The notes: generated from the sequence alone by a model not told the origin. Positions 26,901-36,754 are shown, numbered from the stretch's first letter. The stretch: 44,643 nucleotides of DNA from Aerococcus viridans (GCF_002871935.1 NZ_PNHQ01000017.1:1-44643); one strand, 5' to 3'. Made by a program: numbers and translations.

Positions 26901-27818
26901 TTACTTGGCAAAGGCTGCTTCAACTTGTTTTGGGACACGGTCTTGTTGGTCTGTGAAAGGAATAAAAACATCACGAGATGATTTCATGGCATATTGGATG
27001 TTTTTCCCATCTGCTGTATATTCTACTACACGGTAGTATGGGTCATGATAGAAGATAAAGCGGTAATTGTTCGCTAAAGCTTCTGGCATGAGGTCTTGTT
27101 TGGCTGAGATAGAGTCCATTGGGTAATCATCTAAACCACCAACCCAAAGTGGATTTGTGTGAACGAAAGTCAATAGGATATCTGCCATATGTAGCATGGT
27201 CTCGCCTGCTTGTTCAAGACGAATAATCGTATGGCCAGGACTGTGACCACCAGTTACTTCCATGGTAATCCCTTCGGCAATCGTAATGCTATCCGTAAAG
27301 GTTTCTACTTGTCCTTGGATGGCTTCCCAGTTTTCTTTCGGATAAGTATTTTTTGTTCGGGCATTCGGATGTCTTACGGCATCCCATTCAATATCAGAGA
27401 TATAAATGGTTGCATTGGGGAACGTTGAGTGCCATTGGTCATCCTCAAAGTAAGTCAAGCCACTAGCATGGTCGTTATGCATATGGGTCATCATAATAAC
27501 ATCGATATCTAAAGGTGTAAGACCAAGGATTTCAAAGTCTTCTTGTATATTGCCTTCTTGTTGTAGACCTACATTACGTTTGCCTTTTTCGTTGAATTTA
27601 TCCAAGTTAAAGGATGCATCGATTAAATAGTTTTTTCCTTGGTATTGAATAAGGATTGGGTCACAAACTTCAGCTACTTGATTTTTGTCATTATAAGGAT
27701 AGTATCGCCCCCAAAGTGTTCTTGGTACGGGGCCGAAAATTGTGCCACCATCTGTACCAATCATTGCGCCGTTCAACCAAGACAGAGTCATTTCGTGGAA
27801 AGTATAGGTATCTATCAT
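26901..27818 (-). CDS. Metallo-beta-lactamase-fold hydrolase (lactonase-like)
   Basis: A 305-residue cytosolic hydrolase with the two-metal motif HMHNDH at 112-117, GGHSPGH as the next ligand, and an Asp in MLHMADI. The layout (long N-terminus, HxHxDH, GHSPGH, ending with a FYHDP ligand) fits the lactonase-like group that includes N-acyl homoserine lactonases, where annotation is often over-specific. A sugar-acid or other lactone is an equally likely substrate given the neighbours. AAAGGAGAT precedes the ATG. It lies 55 nt behind the thiolase gene and is probably cotranscribed with it. Confidence 0.85.
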   Translation of the reverse strand: MIDTYTFHEMTLSWLNGAMIGTDGGTIFGPVPRTLWGRYYPYNDKNQVAEVCDPILIQYQGKNYLIDASFNLDKFNEKGKRNVGLQQEGNIQEDFEILGLTPLDIDVIMMTHMHNDHASGLTYFEDDQWHSTFPNATIYISDIEWDAVRHPNARTKNTYPKENWEAIQGQVETFTDSITIAEGITMEVTGGHSPGHTIIRLEQAGETMLHMADILLTFVHTNPLWVGGLDDYPMDSISAKQDLMPEALANNYRFIFYHDPYYRVVEYTADGKNIQYAMKSSRDVFIPFTDQQDRVPKQVEAAFAK

Positions 27819-27873
27819 CGTAAAAATCTCCTTTATATATGTTGTATTGAGCGTTCATTTAATCATTTATATT

Positions 27874-29061
27874 TTATTGGTTACCTTCGATAATCATTGA
27901 TATTCCTTGGCCACCGCCGATACATAGGGTAGCTAGACCATATCTGGATTGTTGTTTCATCATTTCATGGACTAGGGTGACTAGGATACGGGCACCGGAT
28001 GCACCAATTGGGTGACCTAAGGCGATAGCCCCACCATTCACATTGACTTTATCCATATCTACATCTAGGTCCTGTAGTACACATAGGGCTTGAGCAGCAA
28101 AGGCTTCATTGGCTTCAATTAAGTCTATGTCTTGAATCGTTAATTGGGCTTTATCCAATGCTTTTTTGGTTGCTGGGATTGGGCCAGTTCCCATGATTGC
28201 TGGATCTACACCGGCACTTGCGAAAGCTTTAATTGTTGCCAATGGTTGAGCCCCGATAGCTTTAGCTTTCTCTTTTGACATCAAAACAATCGCTGCTGCA
28301 CCATCGTTAATACCTGAAGCGTTAGCTGCTGTCACAGTGCCACCGTCACGTTTGAATGCTGGCTTTAGTTTAGAAAGTGATTCTGCTGTTACACCAGCGC
28401 GAGGGTATTCATCCGTGTCAATTTGGATAGCATCACCACGTTTTTGTGGCACGGATACAGGGGTAATTTCATCGTGGAATCGATTAGCATTGAGCGCAGC
28501 TTCGGCTTTTTGTTGACTGGAGGCGGCGAAAGCGTCTTGGTCCTCGCGCGTAAAACCATATTTCTCAACAATATTTTCTGCGGTAATGCCCATATGGTAG
28601 TGATTGAAAGCGTCTGTTAAACCATCCTTAATCATGGTATCGACAATTTTCTTGTCACCCATCCGCATACCCCAACGTGCATCGTCAGTGATGTAAGGGG
28701 ATCGGCTCATATTCTCAGTTCCACCAGCAACCACAACCTCTGATTCGCCTACCATAATACTTTGTGCGGCAAGGGCCACAGCTTTCAAACCTGAACCGCA
28801 AACCTTGTTGACAGTGAAAGCAGGTTTTTCAACAGGGATTCCGGCAGCGACTGCAACTTGACGAGCAACGTTTTGACCTAAACCTGCGCTTAAGACGTTA
28901 CCGAAGATAAGCTCATCTACTATGGCTGGATCGATGTTGGCTTTTTCTAAGGCCCCTTGAACAGCTACCTTACCTAAGTCAACAGCGGAAACATTTTTAA
29001 ATACGCCACCGAATGATCCGATGGGGGTTCTTTGTGCAGCTACGATTACGACATCTTGCAT
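27874..29061 (-). CDS. Acetyl-CoA C-acetyltransferase (thiolase)
   Basis: Condenses two acetyl-CoA to acetoacetyl-CoA, or cleaves it. The 395-residue protein shows all catalytic residues: Cys88 in VCGSGLKAV, His350 in [16 protein letters not shown] and Cys380 in LCIGGGQG. In Lactobacillales thiolase normally feeds the mevalonate pathway. GAAAGGAG precedes the ATG. Upstream on the same strand is an attenuator-type leader with a leucine-rich peptide, so its transcription may depend on Leu-tRNA charging. The partner gene downstream is the lactonase-like hydrolase, which is not part of isoprenoid synthesis. Confidence 0.93.
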   Translation of the reverse strand: MQDVVIVAAQRTPIGSFGGVFKNVSAVDLGKVAVQGALEKANIDPAIVDELIFGNVLSAGLGQNVARQVAVAAGIPVEKPAFTVNKVCGSGLKAVALAAQSIMVGESEVVVAGGTENMSRSPYITDDARWGMRMGDKKIVDTMIKDGLTDAFNHYHMGITAENIVEKYGFTREDQDAFAASSQQKAEAALNANRFHDEITPVSVPQKRGDAIQIDTDEYPRAGVTAESLSKLKPAFKRDGGTVTAANASGINDGAAAIVLMSKEKAKAIGAQPLATIKAFASAGVDPAIMGTGPIPATKKALDKAQLTIQDIDLIEANEAFAAQALCVLQDLDVDMDKVNVNGGAIALGHPIGASGARILVTLVHEMMKQQSRYGLATLCIGGGQGISMIIEGNQ

Positions 29062-29146
29062 TTGAAAACTCCTTTCGAGGGTTACTGGATAATTATTTAG
29101 ACAAATTTGAAAAACATCTATTCACTTAAAAGCTGATTATCAGAAA

Positions 29147-29186
29147 CAAAAAAAGACTGCGAGCCAATTATGCGGCCCGCAGTCTT
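29147..29186 (-). terminator. Leader terminator upstream of the thiolase gene
   Basis: On the minus strand AAGACTGCGGGCC pairs with GGCTCGCAGTCTT (one mismatch) around an 8-nt loop, followed by a seven-T run. It lies 86 nt before the thiolase start and about 60 nt after the leader peptide stop, the position of a transcription attenuator. Confidence 0.85.
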
Positions 29187-29215
29187 ACTAGCTAAGAGCC
29201 CGCATTCACGAGAAA

Positions 29216-29246
29216 TAGGACTCTTCCATATGTTGGAACAATCCTA
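29216..29246 (-). promoter_or_regulatory. Pause-type hairpin overlapping the leader peptide stop
   Basis: On the minus strand TAGGA-ttg-TTCCA-acata-TGGAA-gag-TCCTA, two 5-bp helices with a symmetric internal loop; its first bases are the TAG stop. AAGAGTCC from its 3' side (29225-29218) can instead pair with GGGCTCTT (29201-29194), an alternative helix nearer the terminator. Confidence 0.6.
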
Positions 29247-29351
29247 GTTAGCTAATAATAATAATAATAAAGATGTATGTGTCTGGTAATCAGTAGAGGT
29301 CATTGACCAAGAGGTATTGGTCATATTTGTAAAATCTGTATGCATTGCCAT
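29244..29351 (-). CDS. Leucine-rich leader peptide (35 aa)
   Basis: A short frame starting ATG GCA ATG CAT, with AAAGGAGTGA about 8 nt upstream. It is rich in Thr, Ser and Met and ends with six consecutive TTA leucine codons (29270-29253), then GCT AAC TAG. A run of six identical codons directly before a hairpin and an intrinsic terminator is the classic form of an amino-acid attenuator. Known leucine leaders precede leu or ilv-leu operons; here the next gene is a thiolase. Ribosome stalling at the TTA run when Leu-tRNA is scarce would be expected to favour readthrough. The peptide itself is unlikely to have another role. Confidence 0.82.
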   Translation of the reverse strand: MAMHTDFTNMTNTSWSMTSTDYQTHTSLLLLLLAN

Positions 29352-29384
29352 TTTGGTCTCACTCCTTTGATTTAAGTTGTTGTT

Positions 29385-29413
29385 ATCTTATCATCACATT
29401 TTCATTTAATCAA
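29385..29413 (-). promoter_or_regulatory. Promoter of the leader-thiolase transcript
   Basis: On the minus strand TTGATT (29413-29408), a 17-nt spacer and TAAGAT (29390-29385) with an extended TGA. Predicted start near 29378, 27 nt before the leader ATG. Confidence 0.75.
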
Positions 29414-29457
29414 GCATTTTACACATTTGTTTTTAATTTAATTTTATTTGAATAGAT

Positions 29458-29486
29458 TTGACATCAGGTAAATCCTTATGTATCAA
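29458..29486 (+). promoter_or_regulatory. Promoter upstream of the cupin gene
   Basis: TTGACA (29458-29463), a 17-nt spacer and TATCAA (29481-29486). It would give an approximately 345-nt leader before the cupin gene. Confidence 0.55.
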
Positions 29487-29560
29487 TGCTTTTTTGCTTA
29501 TATATTATTTTCAAAAAATGAGAAAATGATGAGTTCGAATCGGAGAGGGAGCGACACTTT

Positions 29561-29644
29561 ATGGCTGAAAGTCATTTATATACAAAAATTGTATATTTTT
29601 CAACAATCGTTTTTATCCCTTTTTTGAGGATAAATGAATCTTAA
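29561..29644 (+). CDS. Possible 27-residue small protein
   Basis: ATG 29561 follows GGAGAGGGAG at about 9 nt. The peptide has a short hydrophobic stretch (IVYFSTIVFIPFL) and could be a membrane microprotein or a leader peptide of the cupin transcript. Nothing identifies a function and chance is possible. Confidence 0.3.
   Translation: MAESHLYTKIVYFSTIVFIPFLRINES
29578..29596. promoter_or_regulatory. Perfect palindrome in the cupin leader
   Basis: ATATACAA-aaa-TTGTATAT, 8-bp arms. Half-sites TTGTATA resemble GntR-type operators. It is followed by TTTTT, so a weak hairpin terminator is another reading. Confidence 0.4.
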
Positions 29645-29836
29645 AAAAGATATTTCCTACATAAGAAGGCCAAAAAATCTACTGCATCTTTTTCTTGGGA
29701 AGGCTCTTATCAAAAAAGCCTGAATGAACAGCTAAATGTTTTCTCTTGTTGCTTTTAATAAAATGAGATGTTAAGGTGACACCAATCAAAAAAAACTCAT
29801 AAAATTTTAATAAAACAATCGATATTGGAGGAATGC
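29645..29836. other. Remainder of the long leader before the cupin gene
   Basis: AT-rich. No further gene is seen. It contains AAAATGAGATG near 29760 but no promoter better than the one at 29458. Confidence 0.4.
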
Positions 29837-29839
29837 ATG

Positions 29840-30250
29840 ATGGCACTAGAAAACGTAGATTATGGAAATATCAATGAAATACCTTACCGCCCATTACGTC
29901 CAGGGATTGATCAAGCAGTATTCGCAATGTCAGGAGATGGGGTCAATGTAACTGTGAATCGGGTGGAGAATGGGAATGATTTAAGACCGCATACGCATGA
30001 AGACCATCAACAAATTGCCTGGATCTTACAGGGTGAATGTGATTACTACGTGGATGGTGAGCCATTTCGTATGACAGCAGGTTCTTGGGTAGTTGTACCT
30101 AAGGGGGTTGAACACTATATACACGTTTACGATTCTCCAGAAACAGTAGTGAATGTAGATATTTTCGCTCCAGCACGTGAGGACTATAACGAAGCTTATA
30201 GCCAATTCTTGAAAGCACAAGGATATGAAGGCTTTAATATTATTGATTAA
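29840..30250 (+). CDS. Cupin-domain protein (KdgF-like)
   Basis: A 136-residue single-domain cupin. Motif 1 is RPHTHEDHQQ (His51, His53, Gln57) and motif 2 includes PKGVEHYIHV with His92, so a metal can be bound. The ending DIFAPAREDYNE resembles the C-terminus of KdgF, which opens unsaturated uronate rings. GGAGG lies 8 nt before ATG 29840 and 5 nt before the adjacent ATG 29837; the former spacing is better. It forms a two-gene unit with the aldolase gene 59 nt downstream. The KdgF likeness is suggestive only, as small cupins are hard to assign. Confidence 0.8.
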   Translation: MALENVDYGNINEIPYRPLRPGIDQAVFAMSGDGVNVTVNRVENGNDLRPHTHEDHQQIAWILQGECDYYVDGEPFRMTAGSWVVVPKGVEHYIHVYDSPETVVNVDIFAPAREDYNEAYSQFLKAQGYEGFNIID

Positions 30251-30309
30251 TATAGGCTAAACCAGGATAAATTTGTAAATGCATTAAACTCGGGAAAAGG
30301 ATGATATAA

Positions 30310-31122
30310 ATGGAAATGCGCAACCTTGTAAAAGAAAAAATTGCTGAAAAAGGCTATGCCATAGGTGCTTTTGTGGCATCTAGCTCCTCTTTAAATACGG
30401 AAATTTTGGGTGTTAATGGTTTTGACTTTGCCATGATTGACTTTGAACATGCTCAAACTAGTTTAGAAACAGCTTTAGACATGGTGCGCGCAGCGGAGTT
30501 ATACGGTACAGCGCCATATGCTCGGGTTTATAATCCTGAAGATGGTCCGATGATGGGGCGAATGTTAGATATTGGCTTACATGGTTTGATGATTCCAATG
30601 GTCAATACTAAGGCGCAAGCTGAATTTGTTATTCAAAACACTAAAATGCCGCCTATTGGTATTCGTGGTAAAGGGATTGGACGTGGACCGTTATGGGGTG
30701 CCTACGAAAACTACAATAATGGTGAAGTAGACGAAAAGTCCATGGTCATTGTGCAATGTGAAACCCCAGAAGCAGTTGAAAATGTAGAAGACATTGTAAG
30801 TGTTGAAGGGATTGATTGTGTCTATATTGGTCGTCTTGATTTAGCGCATGCTATGGGCGTTGAAGATCCTTCAACAAGTCCAGAACTTGAAGACAATATT
30901 CAAAAAGTACTCAAGGCCTGTAAAGAAGCTGGGGTAATTCCTGGCATCTTTACAGCCAACGCACAAGATGCCATTAACCGAATTGAACAAGGTTTCCAAT
31001 TCGTTACAGTACTGAATGACTTGGCTTTCTTCCGTCAAGCCACCAAAACTAGAATTGATGACGTTCGTAAAGGTGTAGAAGGGGATCAATACCAAGTAGA
31101 TGATGCGGTATTCTTGAAATAA
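30310..31122 (+). CDS. HpcH/HpaI-family aldolase
   Basis: Class II, metal-dependent pyruvate aldolase of 270 residues. By alignment with E. coli HpaI the key residues are present: His47 in DFEHAQ, Arg72 in PYARV, metal ligands Glu151 in VQCETPEA and Asp177 in IGRLDLAHA, with IRGKGIGRG near 118-126. The family cleaves 4-hydroxy-2-oxo acids (heptanedioate, 2-keto-3-deoxy-rhamnonate, 5-keto-4-deoxy-glucarate) to pyruvate and an aldehyde. Together with the cupin and TRAP genes a sugar-acid or uronate substrate is likely; this is inference. AAAGGATGA precedes the ATG. Confidence 0.9.
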   Translation: MEMRNLVKEKIAEKGYAIGAFVASSSSLNTEILGVNGFDFAMIDFEHAQTSLETALDMVRAAELYGTAPYARVYNPEDGPMMGRMLDIGLHGLMIPMVNTKAQAEFVIQNTKMPPIGIRGKGIGRGPLWGAYENYNNGEVDEKSMVIVQCETPEAVENVEDIVSVEGIDCVYIGRLDLAHAMGVEDPSTSPELEDNIQKVLKACKEAGVIPGIFTANAQDAINRIEQGFQFVTVLNDLAFFRQATKTRIDDVRKGVEGDQYQVDDAVFLK

Positions 31123-31143
31123 TGGATATTGGTATAGTAAATA

Positions 31144-31194
31144 AAAAAACAAGGTAAGCCACATTTGCTTTCGTGGCTTACCTTGTTTTATTTT
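31144..31194. terminator. Bidirectional terminator between the aldolase and ABC-F genes
   Basis: A near-perfect 17-bp stem AAAACAAGGTAAGCCAC (31146-31162) with GTGGCTTACCTTGTTTT (31173-31189), with T-runs on both sides. Confidence 0.92.
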
Positions 31195-33161
31195 TATAAG
31201 TTTTCTAATTTTGTTGCTGCTTCTTCCCAAACAGTCATCACTTGGTCTAAGGCTTTTTCTGTTTCTTGAAGGGATTGATTTAATTCGTTTAATTTCTCAA
31301 AATCATCAAGAAATTCAGGTTTTGTCATATCCAATTGAATTGCTTCAATTTTATCTTCTAAATCAGCCATTGTTTCTTCATGTTGGGCAATTTCCCGTTG
31401 TAATTTTCGTTGTTCTCTTTGTTTCTCTTTAGACATTTGAAAAGCTTGTTTAGTATCGGAAGCTGGTTCAACAACTGTTTTTTCTGCTTTCTCTGAATTA
31501 TTTTCAGCTGCTAGTAAAGCAAGACGTTCTTCTTCTGCTGCTTTTTTAGCCACGTAATAATCATAGTCGCCTAGATAAAGCGTTGAACCTTCAGGATTGA
31601 TTTCTAAAACAGAGGTCGCAATTCGGTTAATGAAGTACCGGTCATGGCTAACAAATAATAGTGTACCATCGTATTCGATTAAGGCATTCTCTAATACTTC
31701 TTTAGAATCAATATCTAAGTGGTTGGTTGGCTCATCGAGAATTAAGAAATTATCATGATCAAGGGAAAGTTTTGCCAGTTCAAGTCGGGCTTTTTCCCCA
31801 CCAGAAAGCGTTGCGACAGATTTAGCCACATCATTTCCTGTGAATAGGAAGGATCCAAGGATCGTCCGAATATCTCGCTCCATCATAGTTGGATGTTCGT
31901 CCCATAATTCATGGAGGACATCTTTTGTCGAGTTTAAATTGCCTAATTCTTGGTCGTAGTAGCCAATTTGTAGATGCGCACCATAGTCGATAGTACCGCG
32001 TAAAGCAGGGATTTGTTTAATAATCGTCTTTAGTAAGGTTGATTTTCCAACACCATTTGGCCCAACAATAGCAATAGCTTCCTGTTTGCGTAATTGGAAG
32101 GAGATAGGTTCAGCCAAAACGTTATTTGGGCTATATCCTATGGCTAATTTGTTGGCTTGCAGTACATCATTTCCAGAACTTTCAGCTACGGAGAACTGAA
32201 TCCGGGCAGATTTTTCATCGTTTAAAGGCTTTTCAATTTTGGTCATTTTCTCTAATTGCTTACGACGTGACTGTGCCATTTTGGTGGTCGAAGCGCGTAC
32301 GATATTACGTGCTACGTAGTCTTCTAATTTGGCAATTTCTTCTTGTTGTTTTTCGTAAGCTTTCATTTGCAAGGTGATACGTTGTGCCCGTTCTTTCAGG
32401 TAGAATGAGTAGTTTCCCTTATAGTAATGAATGCCTTGGTGCGCCATCTCATAAGTTTCGTTAGTCACTGCATCTAAGAAATAACGGTCATGAGACACAA
32501 TTAGTAGGGCACCGGGATATTTTGGTAAGTAATTTTCTAGCCAAGTTAAAGTCTCGATATCTAAGTGGTTGGTTGGCTCATCTAGAATAAATAAATCCTT
32601 TTTCTCGAGTAATATTTTCGCTAAAGCCAGACGCGTCCGTTGACCACCAGAAAGCGTTGAAATCTTACGGTCATAATCTTCATCAAAGAATTGGAAACCG
32701 TGTAAAACCATGCGGATTTCAGATTCGTAGCCATAGGCGTTGAAACGAATCAAGTCCTCTTGAAGTTGGTCATAGCGGTTGAGGGCAGCTTCGTAGGCTT
32801 CTTCATCTTGCATGAGCTTTTCATCTGCTAAGGCAAGGGCTGCTGTTTCTGATTCTTTTAATAACTTGATGACAGGTTCAAATACTGAAAGCATTTCTTC
32901 ATAAATTGTCCGGTCACCGGAAACAGCGGTATGTTGGTCCATATAGGCGATGGTTGTTCCTTTTGTTAAGGAAACTTGACCGTCATCAGGCGCTTCAATG
33001 TTGGCTAACATTTTTAATAGTGTCGATTTACCGGCACCGTTACGGCCAACTAGCGCAATTCGGCTGTTATGTTGGATAGTCATTTGTACATCTTCAAATA
33101 TCACTTCAACGCCATAGCGTCGAGCTAGATTTGAACCTTGTAATATGATCATAGTCGGCAT
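31194..33161 (-). CDS. ABC-F family ATPase (YdiF/Uup type)
   Basis: A soluble 655-residue protein with two ABC ATPase domains in one chain and no membrane segment; ABC-F proteins act on the ribosome, some giving antibiotic resistance. Walker A motifs GRNGAGKST (about 39-47) and GPNGVGKST (about 360), signature LSGGQRTRLALAK and LSGGEKARLELAK, and Walker B LFILDEPTNHLD are all present twice. The interdomain linker is charged and of medium length; the C-terminus is a coiled coil (about 570-655). Among Firmicutes it most resembles YdiF. ATG 33161 has AAGGA too close; ATG 33152, three codons on, has it too far, so the start is uncertain. Confidence 0.92.
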   Translation of the reverse strand: MPTMIILQGSNLARRYGVEVIFEDVQMTIQHNSRIALVGRNGAGKSTLLKMLANIEAPDDGQVSLTKGTTIAYMDQHTAVSGDRTIYEEMLSVFEPVIKLLKESETAALALADEKLMQDEEAYEAALNRYDQLQEDLIRFNAYGYESEIRMVLHGFQFFDEDYDRKISTLSGGQRTRLALAKILLEKKDLFILDEPTNHLDIETLTWLENYLPKYPGALLIVSHDRYFLDAVTNETYEMAHQGIHYYKGNYSFYLKERAQRITLQMKAYEKQQEEIAKLEDYVARNIVRASTTKMAQSRRKQLEKMTKIEKPLNDEKSARIQFSVAESSGNDVLQANKLAIGYSPNNVLAEPISFQLRKQEAIAIVGPNGVGKSTLLKTIIKQIPALRGTIDYGAHLQIGYYDQELGNLNSTKDVLHELWDEHPTMMERDIRTILGSFLFTGNDVAKSVATLSGGEKARLELAKLSLDHDNFLILDEPTNHLDIDSKEVLENALIEYDGTLLFVSHDRYFINRIATSVLEINPEGSTLYLGDYDYYVAKKAAEEERLALLAAENNSEKAEKTVVEPASDTKQAFQMSKEKQREQRKLQREIAQHEETMADLEDKIEAIQLDMTKPEFLDDFEKLNELNQSLQETEKALDQVMTVWEEAATKLENL

Positions 33162-33244
33162 GATCCTTTCATTTGATAGTATGTATCATTTTACCATAAA
33201 AAAATGAGCATTTAATGGAAACGTTTTATTGGAAAGGTTGCATT

Positions 33245-33262
33245 TTTTGATATATATCAAAA
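33245..33262. promoter_or_regulatory. 18-bp perfect palindrome upstream of rex
   Basis: TTTTGATATATATCAAAA lies between the divergent ABC-F and rex genes, just upstream of the Rex operator. A possible operator for another regulator, or simply AT-rich symmetry. Confidence 0.35.
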
Positions 33263-33280
33263 GTAACCAATGGATAGGTC

Positions 33281-33309
33281 TTGTGTTAATTTCACAAACT
33301 TGGTATACT
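33281..33309 (+). promoter_or_regulatory. rex promoter with Rex operator
   Basis: TTGTGT (33281-33286), a 17-nt spacer and TATACT (33304-33309). TTGTGTTAATTTCACAA (33281-33297) matches the Rex consensus TTGTGAAnnnnTTCACAA with one base missing and covers the -35, which predicts autoregulation by the NAD+/NADH ratio. Confidence 0.75.
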
Positions 33310-33347
33310 GTTTAAGAAATTATATCAGTATAAGAAAGAGGATGAAC

Positions 33348-33971
33348 ATGCGTAAAATACCCAAAGCCACTGCCAAAAGATTACCACTATATCATCGCTA
33401 CCTGCGTGTATTCAAAAATATGGGGAAAACACGTGTTTCTTCAACAGAATTAAGTGAAGCAGTAAAAGTTGAAAGTGCAACGATTAGACGTGACTTTTCA
33501 TACTTTGGTGCTTTAGGTAAACGCGGATACGGCTATGATATCGATGCTTTATTAGACTTCTTTGGTAAAACATTAAGCCAAGACCGCTTAACAACAGTAG
33601 CGCTAGTCGGTGTAGGGAATCTTGGTAATGCTTTATTAAATTACAATTTTAAAAAATCAAATAATATTCGAATTGGTGCCGCCTTCGATATCAATCAGGA
33701 TATCATCGGTACAGTCCACAATGGTGTTCCTGTTTATGATATGAAGGATTTAACTGAACAATTAAAATTAATGGATATTGAAGTAGTGATTCTCTCAGTA
33801 CCTGAGGCAGTTGCACAAGATACAGTTCCTGCATTAGAACAAGCAAATATTAAAGGTATTTTGAACTTTACACCAGTAAGATTAGATGTGCCAGATAATA
33901 TTCGGGTACAAGATGTAGACTTCACGAATGAACTCCAAACATTAGTCTACTTTATTTCAACAAATGCATAA
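33348..33971 (+). CDS. rex: Redox-sensing transcriptional repressor Rex
   Basis: A dimeric repressor that senses NADH/NAD+ and controls fermentation genes. The N-terminal winged helix (about 1-75) has [10 protein letters not shown] and [12 protein letters not shown]; the Rossmann domain has [10 protein letters not shown] (about 90-99) and ends with a swapped C-terminal helix. 207 residues is typical. The ATG at 33348 is preferred because AAGAGG lies 6 nt upstream of it; ATG 33342 is directly after that site, and longer frames run into the promoter. Confidence 0.95.
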   Translation: MRKIPKATAKRLPLYHRYLRVFKNMGKTRVSSTELSEAVKVESATIRRDFSYFGALGKRGYGYDIDALLDFFGKTLSQDRLTTVALVGVGNLGNALLNYNFKKSNNIRIGAAFDINQDIIGTVHNGVPVYDMKDLTEQLKLMDIEVVILSVPEAVAQDTVPALEQANIKGILNFTPVRLDVPDNIRVQDVDFTNELQTLVYFISTNA

Positions 33972-34000
33972 TATAATGGCTGCATCTATATCAGCAAGCG

Positions 34001-34037
34001 AATAGGCCGAGATCGTTCATCTCGACCTATTTTTTTA
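34001..34037 (+). terminator. Terminator of rex
   Basis: AATAGGCCGAGAT pairs with ATCTCGACCTATT (one mismatch) around a short loop, followed by T7. Confidence 0.85.
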
Positions 34038-34136
34038 TATCTATGATGGGTGTGAAAGTTTGTTAAGTTTCACATATGGGCGCTAAAATGATATAAAAAT
34101 ATTTGCAATATTTATCAAAATCGATTTAATTCAAGT

Positions 34137-34334
34137 TTATTGTTTAGATTTAAACTGCCGTAGCACGTTGAGTGTATTCAACAAGTCAACAATTTCATAG
34201 GCGGCAACTGCTAGGGCTAAGTATACTGTCCAGTTCCATCCAGAACCTTCTACACTGCCGATAGCGAAGCTTATGGCTAGAAAAATAAATACTAATTTGA
34301 ATAGTAATAGAAATATTACTGGTCCTTTTAACAT
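34137..34334 (-). CDS. Small two-helix membrane protein
   Basis: A 65-residue frame with two hydrophobic helices (about 5-26 and 35-53) and a basic C-terminus ending RQFKSKQ. AGAGAGG lies rather far (about 15 nt) upstream of the ATG. No family is recognised and no neighbour on this strand shares the transcript. It is supported by amino acid composition rather than by homology. Confidence 0.5.
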   Translation of the reverse strand: MLKGPVIFLLLFKLVFIFLAISFAIGSVEGSGWNWTVYLALAVAAYEIVDLLNTLNVLRQFKSKQ

Positions 34335-34492
34335 AAAAATACTGACATTCCTCTCTTAATAGCTAATAGCACATTTTGATTTTTATCAAAATATGACACA
34401 TTCTTCAACTATTAAAACTAACGTACTTTCCGCATAAAATCAAGGTTTTCAACTTATAAAAGAAAATAGGTCAAAAAAAGTCAACCTTTCTC

Positions 34493-34521
34493 TTGCAATT
34501 CAGATTTGAATGTTTTAATAT
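34493..34521 (+). promoter_or_regulatory. groESL promoter
   Basis: TTGCAA (34493-34498), a 17-nt spacer and TAATAT (34516-34521), directly upstream of the CIRCE element. Confidence 0.75.
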
Positions 34522-34535
34522 AAGAAATATAGAGA

Positions 34536-34562
34536 TTAGCAGTCGACGATAGCGAGTGCTAA
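34536..34562. promoter_or_regulatory. CIRCE element (HrcA operator)
   Basis: TTAGCAGTC-N9-GAGTGCTAA. The canonical left arm is TTAGCACTC, so one base (C to G) departs from consensus while the right arm is exact. It follows the -10 and predicts HrcA repression of groES-groEL. Confidence 0.92.
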
Positions 34563-34629
34563 TCCCCATAAAAACCAACTAAATTAGCTTGGGTTAGACA
34601 AATACTTTATCTAATGGAGGGACATGTAA

Positions 34630-34899
34630 ATGATTAAACCATTAAACGGACGCGCTGTTGTGAAAGTTGAAGAGGCTAAAGAACAAACAGTTTCAGGTAT
34701 CGTATTACCGTCAGCTGCTAAAGAAAAACAACAAGTAGGTGTTGTGGAAGCAGTTGCTGAGAATACTGAAGATTTCACATCTCAATTGAAAGAAGGCGAC
34801 CGTGTTCTATTTGAAAAATATGCAGGTTCAACATTTGAATATGATGGTCAAGAATTATTAATTATTAAAGAAAGCGATATTATCGCAATCGTAGATTAG
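34630..34899 (+). CDS. groES: Co-chaperonin GroES
   Basis: An 89-residue lid protein of the chaperonin. IKPLNGRAVVKVEE opens the fold; the mobile loop is EQTVSGIVLPSAAKEK, with the I-V-L tripeptide (residues 25-27) that binds GroEL. ATGGAGG precedes the ATG. It is first in the groES-groEL operon, 60 nt before groEL. Confidence 0.97.
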   Translation: MIKPLNGRAVVKVEEAKEQTVSGIVLPSAAKEKQQVGVVEAVAENTEDFTSQLKEGDRVLFEKYAGSTFEYDGQELLIIKESDIIAIVD

Positions 34900-34959
34900 T
34901 CAATTTATCAATATTTACAGATTAATAACAGTATGAATTTTTATGAGGTGAATAAATAA

Positions 34960-36582
<1,623 letters not shown>

Positions 36583-36680
36583 TTAAGAAAGTAAATAGCG
36601 CTTTTATAAAGAAGGCAAACAAAAAATCACTTGGGAATAAAAAGCTGTTATAGGTCAAACCCATGGTGATACCGATTGCT

Positions 36681-36718
36681 AGGAGGTGTGAAATCAAGTT
36701 CACACCTCCTATTTTTTT
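36681..36718 (+). terminator. Terminator of groESL
   Basis: AGGAGGTGTGAA (36681-36692) pairs perfectly with TTCACACCTCCT (36699-36710), followed by A and T7. Confidence 0.92.
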
Positions 36719-36725
36719 ATAAACT

Positions 36726-36754
36726 TTGAAATAAGCTGAATCACTTTCTATTAT
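36726..36754 (+). promoter_or_regulatory. Promoter of the amidase gene
   Basis: TTGAAA (36726-36731), a 17-nt spacer and TATTAT (36749-36754). A second -10 (TATAAT, 36769-36774) lies downstream with no clear -35. Confidence 0.55.

Noticed and set aside
29253..29270. TAA trinucleotide repeat read as a plain microsatellite
   Set aside because: On the other strand it is exactly six in-frame TTA codons of a short frame with a ribosome binding site, promoter and attenuator, which explains it better.
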